DNA from: Microbacterium hydrocarbonoxydans
GTDB taxonomy: Bacteria > Actinomycetota > Actinomycetes > Actinomycetales > Microbacteriaceae
Length of the DNA: 64,000 nt
Direction of reading: 5' to 3'
NCBI RefSeq assembly: GCF_000956475.1
Contig: NZ_JYJB01000009.1
Location: forward strand, 656,958-720,957
Below the pieces are notes generated by a model that was given only the letters and a program-made list of their open reading frames with translations, was not told where the DNA came from and searched no databases. The position numbers and the translations under genes are program-made. Positions 48,327 to 56,991 of the stretch are shown here, in pieces (position 1 is the first letter of the stretch; the number at the start of each line of letters is the position of its first letter).

Positions 48327-48710
48327 TCACTCCGGCTGCGACCGCTTCGTCGTGATCGAGCGGCCGCGGAACTCCGCGACCGCATCGCCGGTCTCGTCGG
48401 TCACGGTGACGTCGTAGAGACCGCTGCGTCCGCTGATGACGCGCCGCGCCGCGGTCGCGGTGAGCGTCTGCCCTGCGTGCGTCGACTTCAGGAACGTGAT
48501 GTCGGCGCCCGCCGCGACCGTCACCTTCTCGTCTTCGTTGCAGGCGATCGCGAAGGCGGTGTCGGCGAGCGCGAACACGAGTCCGCCGTGCGTGATCGCG
48601 AAGCCGTTCAGCATGTCCTCGCGCACCCGCATCGACACGACCGCGCGGCCCGGTTCGTCGTGCTCGACCACCATCCCGAGCAGGGCAGACGCGGCATCCC
48701 GCTTCATCAT
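48327..48710 (-). CDS. paaI: PaaI-type hydroxyphenylacetyl-CoA thioesterase
   Basis: This 127-residue hot-dog-fold thioesterase carries the family motif MLNGFAITHGGLVFALADTA, with HGG at the substrate-binding helix. PaaI hydrolyses dead-end CoA esters and protects CoA pools during phenylacetate breakdown. It starts with two Met codons; the first is used. It lies five bases after paaZ on the minus strand. Confidence 0.88.
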   Translation of the reverse strand: MMKRDAASALLGMVVEHDEPGRAVVSMRVREDMLNGFAITHGGLVFALADTAFAIACNEDEKVTVAAGADITFLKSTHAGQTLTATAARRVISGRSGLYDVTVTDETGDAVAEFRGRSITTKRSQPE

Positions 48711-48715
48711 CGGCC

Positions 48716-50773
48716 TCACGACTTGCTCACGAGCGTCAGCACGTCGTAGGTCGCGACCGTCTCGCCCTTCTGGTTGCGGATCACGGCGTCCCAGCGCACC
48801 TCGCCGTAGTCGTCGGTCTCGCGGGGCGTGATCTGCTTCGCAGTGAGCTCGACCCTGATCTCGTCGCCGGGGGACACAGGCGTCAGGAACCGGAGGTTCT
48901 CGAGGCCGTAGTTCGCGAGCACCGGTCCCGGCTCGGGGTCGACGAAGAGGCCGGCGGCCCACGACACGAGCAGGTAGCCGTGGGCGACGCGGCCGGGGAA
49001 GAACGGGTTGGCCGCCGCGGCCTCCTCATCCATGTGCGCATAGAACGTGTCGCCGGTGAAGTTCGCGAAGGTCTCGATGTCGTCGAGGGTCACCTCGCGC
49101 GACGCCGAGGCGATCTGATCGCCGATGCGCAGTTCGGCGAGCGACTTGCGGAACGGATGCCGTCCGCCGCTGTGAGCGGCGGCCCCCGAGTGCCAGACGC
49201 CGGTCAGCGCCGTGAGCATCTCGGGCGAGCCCTGCACAGCGGTGCGCTGCATGTGATGGTGCACTGCGCGGATGCCGCCCAGCTCCTCGCCGCCTCCCGC
49301 GCGGCCGGGGCCGCCGTGCACGAGGTTCGGCAATGGCGAGCCGTGGCCGGTCGAGGACCGTGCGTCGTCGCGGTCGAGCAGCAGCATCCGTCCGTTGAAC
49401 GGCGCGATGCGCGTCGCGAGTTCGACCGCCTGCGCCGGGTCGTGCGTCGCGATGCTCGTGACGAGCGATCCGCCGCCGCGGGCGACGAGCGCCGCAGCCT
49501 CGGCGATCGAGCCGTAGGTGAGAAGCGAGGAGACAGGGCCGAAGGCTTCGACCGTGTGCACGGCATCCGTCTGCGGCTCGTCGAACCGCAGCAGCAGTGG
49601 AGCCACGAATGCGCCCTCGGCTGCCGGACCCGTGCTGCCGTCGGCGAGGCGCACCTCGGGAGCATCCGTCGACCCGACGACGATCTCGCCCCCGGCGTCC
49701 TGCAGCTCTCTGACCCGGCGCAGCACTTCATCGCGCTGCGCCGTCGAGGCGAGAGGACCCATGGTGACGCCCTCGGCACGAGGGTCACCCAGCACGGTCT
49801 TCTCGGCGACCCGCGCCTGGACGGCGGCGATCACGGCGTCCGCCGACGTCGCCGGCACGATCGCGCGGCGGATCGCGGTGCACTTCTGCCCGGCCTTGGT
49901 CGTCATCTCCGTCACGAGCTGACGCACATAGGCATCGAACTCGGGAGTTCCTTCGAGGGCATCCGTGCCGAGCACCGAGGCGTTGATCGAATCCGTCTCG
50001 GAGGTGAAGCGCACGCCGCCGGTCTGCACGGCCGGGTGGGCTTTGAGCGATTCGGCCGTCGACGCGCTGCCGGTGAAGCCGACGACGTCGCCGAGACGCA
50101 GATCGTCGAAGAGGTCGGGCACGCTGCCGCTGATCAGCTGCAGGGAGCCCGCGGGGAGGAGCCCCGACTCGACGAGGATGCGCACCATCGCCTCGGTGAG
50201 ATAGCCGGTGGGCGTGGCGGGCTTCACGACCGTGGGCATGCCCGCGAGGAACGCGGGAGCGAGCTTCTCGAGCGAACCCCACACGGGGAAGTTGAAGGCG
50301 TTGATCTGCACGGCCACCCCCGGAAGCGTCGTGTAGATGTGCCGGCCGAGGAACGAGCCGTCCTTCGACAGCGGCTCGACGGCGCCGTCGACGAGCACCG
50401 TGCTGTTCGGCAGCTCACGGCGGCCCTTGCCCGAATAGGAGAAGAGCACGCCGATGCCGCCGTCGATGTCGACCCACGAGTCGGTCTTCGTCGCACCGGT
50501 GCGGGCGGAGAGCACGTACAGCTCGTCCTTGCGCTCGGTGAGCGCGAGTGCGAACTGCTTGAGCAGCACCGCGCGCTGGTGGAAAGTCAGGGCGGCGAGG
50601 CTCGACTGGCCGGTTGTGCGCGCGTACTCGAGCGCGCCGGCGAGATCGAGGCCCTCGGTGCTCACTCGCGTGATGACCTCGCCCGTCGACGCATCGCGAA
50701 CCTCCGTCACCGAGGCGGGAGACGCGGGTGTCCACCACTCGCCCTGGACGTAGCTCGGCAGGTAGTCGCTCAT
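48716..50773 (-). CDS. paaZ: bifunctional oxepin-CoA hydrolase / semialdehyde dehydrogenase PaaZ
   Basis: This 685-residue fusion has an N-terminal aldehyde dehydrogenase domain (catalytic Cys in KAGQKCTAIRR, about residue 295) and a C-terminal MaoC-type R-hydratase (FTGDTFYAHMDEEAAAANPF followed by FPGRVAHG). E. coli PaaZ (681 residues) opens the oxepin ring and oxidises the semialdehyde. The start MSDYLPSY overlaps the paaH stop by four bases. Confidence 0.95.
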   Translation of the reverse strand: MSDYLPSYVQGEWWTPASPASVTEVRDASTGEVITRVSTEGLDLAGALEYARTTGQSSLAALTFHQRAVLLKQFALALTERKDELYVLSARTGATKTDSWVDIDGGIGVLFSYSGKGRRELPNSTVLVDGAVEPLSKDGSFLGRHIYTTLPGVAVQINAFNFPVWGSLEKLAPAFLAGMPTVVKPATPTGYLTEAMVRILVESGLLPAGSLQLISGSVPDLFDDLRLGDVVGFTGSASTAESLKAHPAVQTGGVRFTSETDSINASVLGTDALEGTPEFDAYVRQLVTEMTTKAGQKCTAIRRAIVPATSADAVIAAVQARVAEKTVLGDPRAEGVTMGPLASTAQRDEVLRRVRELQDAGGEIVVGSTDAPEVRLADGSTGPAAEGAFVAPLLLRFDEPQTDAVHTVEAFGPVSSLLTYGSIAEAAALVARGGGSLVTSIATHDPAQAVELATRIAPFNGRMLLLDRDDARSSTGHGSPLPNLVHGGPGRAGGGEELGGIRAVHHHMQRTAVQGSPEMLTALTGVWHSGAAAHSGGRHPFRKSLAELRIGDQIASASREVTLDDIETFANFTGDTFYAHMDEEAAAANPFFPGRVAHGYLLVSWAAGLFVDPEPGPVLANYGLENLRFLTPVSPGDEIRVELTAKQITPRETDDYGEVRWDAVIRNQKGETVATYDVLTLVSKS

Positions 50774-51798
50774 CGCTCCTCGTTCCATTCGTAGAATCCG
50801 CGGCCGCTCTTGCGGCCCAGCGTGCCTTCGGCGACCATCCGGCGCAGCAAGGCAGGTGGCGCGAAGCGCTCGCCGAATGCCCGTTCGAGCTCCTCGGCGA
50901 TCCCCAGTCGCACATCCAGGCCGACGATGTCGGTGGTGCGAAGCGGACCGATCGGATGCCGATAGCCGAGCGTCATGGCGGCATCGATGTCCTCCGCCGA
51001 CGCCACCCCTTCTTCGAGCATCCTGATCGCCTCGAGCCCGAGCATGACGCCCAGGCGCGATGACGCGAACCCGGGGGAGTCGCGCACCGCGATCGGCGTC
51101 TTGCCGAGAGCGGCGACCCACCCACGGGCGCTTTCGATGACGTCCCGTGATGTGGCCGTTCCGTGCACGATCTCGACGAGCGCCGAGGCGGGCACCGGGT
51201 TGAAGAAGTGCAGTCCGAGGAACTGCGCAGGGCGCAGGCGGTCGGCGGCGAGATCGTCAATCGAGATCGAGGAGGTGTTGCTCGCGAGGACCGCGTGCGC
51301 CGGCATCGCCGATTCTGCGCGGGCGAGCGCGGGGGCCTTGAGAACGCGATCCTCGGGAACCGCTTCGATCACCAGATCGCAGTCGGAGAAGGCGGTGACA
51401 TCGGTGCCGGTGGTGAATCGGGAGCGGAGTGTCATGTGATCGAGGGTGTCGTCGCGATCGACGGAACGGCGGATGCTGTCGGCGACCCGGTGAGCGGCGG
51501 CATCCGCGCTCTGCTGATCGCGTTCGATCACGGTCACGCGGGATCCCGAAAGGAGGAATGCATGCGCGATGCCGGCGCCCATGCGCCCGCCGCCGAGCAC
51601 GCCGACCCGCGCGGGGGCGATCTCGACCGGCGGCTCGCTGCGTGTCGTCTCGGTGTCCTGGGTTCCGGTCGTTGAGCGAGGAGCGGAGCGACGAGACGAA
51701 ACGCGCGTTCCCTGCGTCGGGGTCGGCTCACCGCGTTTCGTCTCGCTGCGCTCGCTCAACGACCGGTGGGGGGCTTCCGTCTCGCTGTGCTCGCTCAT
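50770..51798 (-). CDS. paaH: 3-hydroxyacyl-CoA dehydrogenase PaaH with repeat-derived N-terminus
   Basis: This 342-residue enzyme oxidises 3-hydroxyadipyl-CoA. The NAD-binding GVLGGGRMGAGIA begins only at about residue 66. The catalytic His is in LGLHFFNPVP and a conserved Glu in VEIVHG. The ATG overlaps the paaF stop as ATGA, so the long N-terminal extension is probably translated. Residues 1 to about 50 are encoded by two full inverted copies of the TCGTTGAGCGAGCG repeat plus a third degenerate copy that includes the start codon. Normal PaaH proteins lack this extension. Confidence 0.92.
   Translation of the reverse strand: MSEHSETEAPHRSLSERSETKRGEPTPTQGTRVSSRRSAPRSTTGTQDTETTRSEPPVEIAPARVGVLGGGRMGAGIAHAFLLSGSRVTVIERDQQSADAAAHRVADSIRRSVDRDDTLDHMTLRSRFTTGTDVTAFSDCDLVIEAVPEDRVLKAPALARAESAMPAHAVLASNTSSISIDDLAADRLRPAQFLGLHFFNPVPASALVEIVHGTATSRDVIESARGWVAALGKTPIAVRDSPGFASSRLGVMLGLEAIRMLEEGVASAEDIDAAMTLGYRHPIGPLRTTDIVGLDVRLGIAEELERAFGERFAPPALLRRMVAEGTLGRKSGRGFYEWNEER
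51667..51797. repeat. three dispersed-repeat units forming the paaH 5' end
   Basis: Full units at 51667-51703 and, inverted, 51734-51766 share the GGTCGTTGAGCGAGCG type core. A third, diverged unit (reverse strand ATGAGCGAGCACAGCGAGAC) covers the start codon. They encode ERSETKRG-like peptides. Confidence 0.85.
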
Positions 51799-52529
51799 CG
51801 GCGCGACCTCCGCTCGAGGAACTCGGTCATGCGGCGGTGCTTCTCGGCAGACTCGAACAGCTCGGCCTGCAGCTCGAACTCGATCGCGGGATGCTCGGGG
51901 CGGGGAGCGCGCAGCGCGCGCTTCGTGTGCTGCGTCGCGAGCGGGTCGTTCGCGGCGATCCGGTCGGCGATCCGATGCGCGGCGGTCAGCAGCTCGTCCG
52001 CCGGGTGCAGCGCCGACACCAGGCCCCACCGCAGGGCCTCTTCGGCGTCCAGCATCCGTCCGGTCAGGAGCAGCTCGCTCGCCCGCGCGTGGCCGATGAT
52101 CTCCGGCAGGCGCCAGGTCGCACCGGCGGCGGCCATGATGCCGAGCCCGGTCTCGGGATTGCCCAGCTTCGACGACGGAGTGGCGATGCGGATGTCGGCG
52201 GCATAGGCGAGCTCGGCACCGCAGCCCAGGGCGTAGCCGTCGATCGCGGCGATCACCGGCATCGGCAGCTCGCTGATGCGGATGAAGGCCGCGGCGTTGA
52301 TGCCCCGGCGCGCATCCTCCGCGGTGCGTTCCCGCAGCTGTGCGATGTCGGCACCGGCCGCGAACACCCCGCCCGATCCGGTCAGGATGAGCGTGCGTGG
52401 ATCGGCCTCGAGTGAGCCGCACAACGCGTGCAGGGCGTCGATCATCTCCTGATCGATCGCGTTGCGCTTCTCAGGGCGGTCCAGCGTCGCGATCACCCGG
52501 TCGGCATGCTCCTCGACGCGCAGGGTCAT
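51795..52529 (-). CDS. paaF: 2,3-dehydroadipyl-CoA hydratase
   Basis: This 244-residue crotonase-family enzyme hydrates 2,3-dehydroadipyl-CoA. Both catalytic Glu residues are present: ALGCGAELAYAAD and NPETGLGIM. It is coupled by four-base overlaps to the thiolase gene upstream and paaH downstream. PaaG is the other crotonase and is encoded in the first paa block, so this one is PaaF. Confidence 0.88.
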   Translation of the reverse strand: MTLRVEEHADRVIATLDRPEKRNAIDQEMIDALHALCGSLEADPRTLILTGSGGVFAAGADIAQLRERTAEDARRGINAAAFIRISELPMPVIAAIDGYALGCGAELAYAADIRIATPSSKLGNPETGLGIMAAAGATWRLPEIIGHARASELLLTGRMLDAEEALRWGLVSALHPADELLTAAHRIADRIAANDPLATQHTKRALRAPRPEHPAIEFELQAELFESAEKHRRMTEFLERRSRR

Positions 52530-53713
52530 CGCACCCGCTCCACGATCATCGCGGTGCCCTGGCCCACACCGACGCACATCGTGGCGAGACCGTACCGCAC
52601 GTCTTCGCGCTCCATCCGGCCGAGCAGGGTGACGATCAGCCGCGACCCGCTCGAACCCAGCGGATGACCGAGCGCGATCGCGCCGCCGTCGGCGTTCACG
52701 ATCGCCGGATCCAGGCCGAGGCGCCGTATGCAGGCCAATGACTGCGAGGCGAAGGCCTCGTTCAGCTCGACGGCGCCGAGGTCGGCGACCGTGAGGCCGG
52801 CCTTCCGCAGAGCCTTCTCGGTCGCGGGCACCGGTCCGAGCCCCATGATCTCCGGCGCGAGCGCCGCCGTCGCCGACGCCAGGATCCGGGCGCGTGGCCG
52901 AAGCCCGTGCCGCTCGATCGCCCCGGCGCTCGCGACGACGACCGCGGATGCGCCGTCGTTCAGCGAACTCGAATTCCCCGCAGTGACGATGCTGCCGCCG
53001 CTGACGACGGGCCGCAATCCCGCGAGCACGTCGAGGGAGGTGTCGCGGCGAGGGCCTTCGTCGGTGTCGACGACTCCTCGCGGGGTGTCGACGGCCACGA
53101 TCTCGGCCGCGAACCGTCCGGCATCGATGGCTGCGAGCGCGCGGCGGTGGCTCTCCAGGGCGAAGGCGTCGGCATCCGACCTGCTGATGCCATCGATGCG
53201 TGCTACCTCCTCCGCCGTCTCGGGCATCGAGAGCGTCGCCTTCTCGCGGGCGGCGAGGCGCGGGTTCGTGAACCGCCAGCCGATCGACGTGTCGACGGAG
53301 ACGCCAGGCCCCGCCCAGGCCCGGTCGGGTTTGGCCTGCACCCACGGAGCCCTGGTCATCGACTCGACGCCGCCCGCGATGACGGCGTCGGCATCGCCGG
53401 CGCGGATCGCCTGCGCGGCGAGTGCGATCGCCGACATGCCCGAGGCGCACAGTCGGTTCACGGTCAGGCCGGGGATCTCGTCGGGCAGCCCCGCGAGCAG
53501 CACGGCCATGCGGGCGACGTTCCGGTTGTCTTCTCCGGCCTGGTTGGCAGCCCCGAGGATGACTTCGTCGATCGCGTCGGACGGCAGGCCCGAGCGGGCG
53601 GCGGTCTCGGCGACGACGAGCGCGGCGAGGTCGTCGGGGCGGATGCCCGAGAGCGCCCCGCCGTAGCGACCGACCGGCGTGCGCACACCGTCCACGAGAA
53701 AGGCCTCGGACAT
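52526..53713 (-). CDS. paaJ: 3-oxoadipyl-CoA/3-oxo-5,6-dehydrosuberyl-CoA thiolase
   Basis: This 395-residue thiolase has the nucleophilic Cys (VNRLCASGMSAIALAAQ), the GHPLGSSGSR loop and the second Cys in MCVGVGQGTA. It splits acetyl-CoA units in the last steps of the phenylacetate pathway. The start MSEAFLVDG is chosen over a nearby MTMSEAF; both are downstream of the operator at 53749. It is the first gene of the J-F-H-Z-I operon. Confidence 0.92.
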   Translation of the reverse strand: MSEAFLVDGVRTPVGRYGGALSGIRPDDLAALVVAETAARSGLPSDAIDEVILGAANQAGEDNRNVARMAVLLAGLPDEIPGLTVNRLCASGMSAIALAAQAIRAGDADAVIAGGVESMTRAPWVQAKPDRAWAGPGVSVDTSIGWRFTNPRLAAREKATLSMPETAEEVARIDGISRSDADAFALESHRRALAAIDAGRFAAEIVAVDTPRGVVDTDEGPRRDTSLDVLAGLRPVVSGGSIVTAGNSSSLNDGASAVVVASAGAIERHGLRPRARILASATAALAPEIMGLGPVPATEKALRKAGLTVADLGAVELNEAFASQSLACIRRLGLDPAIVNADGGAIALGHPLGSSGSRLIVTLLGRMEREDVRYGLATMCVGVGQGTAMIVERVR

Positions 53714-53748
53714 CGTCATCCTCTCGATCGCCGACGCTGGCATATTTT

Positions 53749-53764
53749 CAGACCGATCGTTCAG
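53749..53764. promoter_or_regulatory. candidate PaaR operator between paaJ and paaR
   Basis: The sequence CAGACCGATCGTTCAG is in the divergent gap of paaJ and the TetR gene. It shares the core GACCGNTCGTT with the site upstream of paaA, 24 kb away. Confidence 0.75.
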
Positions 53765-53824
53765 GAATACGATCTCAGATCGTCGCGCGATTGGCAACTC
53801 GCCGGCGGTGACAGACTGGGCGTC

Positions 53825-54436
53825 ATGTCAGAGCCAGCGATCGGCACGTCGGCCCCGAAGCGGGGGCGCCCGGGTTATGACCGCGAGCAGGTGCTCGCGG
53901 TGGCCGTGAAGGTCTTCAACGAGCACGGATACGACGCGACCAGCGTCGCCGATCTCACGGCCGCGCTCGGACTCACGAAGTCGGCGCTGTACCACCATTT
54001 CGAGTCGAAGTCGGCGATCCTCGAGCTCGCCCTCGACGACGCCCTCGACGGGCTCGAGCAGGTGGTCGATGACGCCGAGGCGCGGCATCCGCTCGCCTCC
54101 GATCGGCTGCGCGCGATCGTCCGAGGCGCCGTGCGCGTGCTCACCGAGAAGCTCCCCGCCGTCACGCTGCTGCTGCGCGTGCGTGGCAACGGCGAGGTCG
54201 AGGCCGCAGCGCTGCGTCGCCGACGCACCTTCGATCAGCGCGTCACGACGATCGTCGCCGAGGCGCAGCGCGAGGGCCTGATCCGCGACGACGTCGATGC
54301 CGCGGTCGCCACCAGGCTCATCTTCGGCATGATCAACTCGGTCGTCGAGTGGTATCGCCCCGGCGGCCCGGTCGACCCCGCCGAGCTCGGCGAAGACATC
54401 CTGCGCGTGAGCCTCGATGGGCTGCAGTCGCGCTGA
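53825..54436 (+). CDS. paaR: TetR-family regulator of phenylacetate catabolism
   Basis: This 203-residue TetR protein has the helix-turn-helix SVADLTAALGLTKSALYHHF (about residues 41 to 60) and a C-terminal ligand domain with the FGMINSVVEWYRPGGPV segment typical of acyl-CoA responsive TetRs in paa loci. It is divergent from paaJ, with a shared operator-like site between them. Phenylacetyl-CoA is the usual ligand in this group, which is established for family members but inferred here. Confidence 0.88.
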   Translation: MSEPAIGTSAPKRGRPGYDREQVLAVAVKVFNEHGYDATSVADLTAALGLTKSALYHHFESKSAILELALDDALDGLEQVVDDAEARHPLASDRLRAIVRGAVRVLTEKLPAVTLLLRVRGNGEVEAAALRRRRTFDQRVTTIVAEAQREGLIRDDVDAAVATRLIFGMINSVVEWYRPGGPVDPAELGEDILRVSLDGLQSR

Positions 54437-54439
54437 CCC

Positions 54440-55207
54440 TCAGTCGTCGGCGGGAGAGATACGCGGAGGCCACACGCTCGCGCCCAGCTCGCGTGAGATG
54501 TTGCGGGCGGTCTCGCGCAGGGCGTTCACGACGGAGTCGGATGCCGGCGCCTGCGACGTGGGCAGGACGACGGCGACCGCGGCCACGATGTCGCCTCGGG
54601 CGTCGGCGATGGGCGCCGCGACCGATGACTCTCCCAGCACCGCCTCGTCGGTCTCGCTCGCGCTGCCGCGTTCGGCGATCGCGGGGAACTCGAGAGTGAG
54701 GCGCGCCACATCGGTGACCGTGTCGCCGGTGAGGCTGCGCAGCGGCCGCTCGAACACGGTCTGCTGGAACCCCACGTCGTAGGCGAGCAGCACCTTGCCC
54801 ATCGCTGAGGCGTGCGCGGGGATCGCGACGCCGGTCTCGAGCATCTGCTGACTGTCGTCGGGTCTGAGGTTGTGATGGATCACGAGCACGTCCGCGAAAT
54901 GCGGTGCGCCCAGGCGCACGGCCAGTCCGGTGCGCCGCGCGAGATCCTGCGTCCAGCGCATCGCGCGGGCGCGCACGTCGAGGGTGTCGAGGTAGACGTT
55001 GCTCAGTCTCAGGAGCGTCGGGCCGAGCATGTAGCGCTGCCCGCCGCGCTCTTTCGCCACCAGCCCGTGCTCGCGGAGCGACTTCACGATGCCGTGCACT
55101 GTCGATGGCGGCAGGTCCAGCGCCAGAGACAGATCGGTGATGCCCAGATGGCGGGCTCCCTGCAGCAGCTCGAGCACCTTCGCGGCGCGATCGATCGCCT
55201 GGATCAT
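54440..55207 (-). CDS. IclR-family regulator
   Basis: The 255-residue protein has an N-terminal winged helix (ITDLSLALDLPPSTVHGIVK, about residues 23 to 42) and the IclR effector domain (ASAMGKVLLAYD near residue 138). Divergent from dhaKLM with a perfect palindrome between them, it is probably the repressor of dihydroxyacetone kinase and the following oxidoreductases. Only three bases separate it from the convergent paaR end. Confidence 0.88.
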   Translation of the reverse strand: MIQAIDRAAKVLELLQGARHLGITDLSLALDLPPSTVHGIVKSLREHGLVAKERGGQRYMLGPTLLRLSNVYLDTLDVRARAMRWTQDLARRTGLAVRLGAPHFADVLVIHHNLRPDDSQQMLETGVAIPAHASAMGKVLLAYDVGFQQTVFERPLRSLTGDTVTDVARLTLEFPAIAERGSASETDEAVLGESSVAAPIADARGDIVAAVAVVLPTSQAPASDSVVNALRETARNISRELGASVWPPRISPADD

Positions 55208-55308
55208 GCGGGCTCCCTCCTACCCGGATCATCGTCGAACCGGACTCGTCGATCGGGGGTTGACATCCCGATCGACTCCGAGCATATTCGACATTGACGA
55301 AAAGCTTT

Positions 55309-55328
55309 CGAATTCCGACCGGAATTCG
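55309..55328. promoter_or_regulatory. palindromic operator CGAATTCC-GACC-GGAATTCG
   Basis: Exact eight-base arms lie in the 150-base gap between the IclR gene and dhaK, 29 bases before the dhaK start. A likely ribosome binding site AAAGGAG follows at 55343. An adjacent CGAAAAGCTTTCG half-palindrome (55298-55310) may be a second site. Confidence 0.75.
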
Positions 55329-55357
55329 GCCGAGTCGAGATCAAAGGAGATCGCACG

Positions 55358-56349
<992 letters not shown>

Positions 56350-56350
<1 letters not shown>

Positions 56351-56991
56351 TGGGTGCGGTCGGCACGGCGGCGCTGCAGGACTGGATCTCGCGGTTCAGC
56401 GATGCGATCGCCGAGAAGCGCGAGTGGCTCACCGAGCTCGACTCGGCCATCGGCGATGCCGACCACGGCGCGAACATGGCGCGCGGTATGGGCGCGGTGG
56501 TCGAGAAGCTCGGCACGGGGGCACCCGCGAACATCGATGACCTGCTGAAGACCGTCGGCATGACACTCGTCAGCTCGGTCGGCGGGGCGAGCGGACCGCT
56601 GTACGGCACCTTCTTTCTGCGGATGGGCATGAGCGCCGGGGCCGTGACCTCGCTCGACGGCTCTGCGCTCGGCGCGGCCCTGCGGGCGGGGCTCGACGGG
56701 ATCGTCGCGCGAGGCAAGCCCGAGGCAGGGGACAAGACCATGTTCGACGCCATGTCGCCGGCGGTCGATGCTTTCGATGCGGCGCTCGCCGCGGAGTCCT
56801 CGGTGGCCGATGCTGCCCGGGCGGCGTCGGATGCCGCCGCGGCCGGACGGGATGCCACCCTGCCGCTCGTCGCGCGCAAGGGACGGGCGAGCTACCTCGG
56901 TGAGCGCAGCGCGGGTCACCTCGACCCCGGCGCGGCGTCGACCGCGATCCTGTTCGAGACACTGGCCGACACGATCGCGGCCGCTTCCTGA
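56350..56991 (+). CDS. dhaL: dihydroxyacetone kinase subunit DhaL
   Basis: The 213-residue ADP-binding subunit carries the Asp cluster (LDSAIGDADHGANMARGM) that holds magnesium and the permanently bound ADP, which is rephosphorylated by DhaM. Its start overlaps the dhaK stop and its stop the dhaM start. SVGGASGPLYGTFFL and the C-terminal HLDPGAAS are family signatures. Confidence 0.95.
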
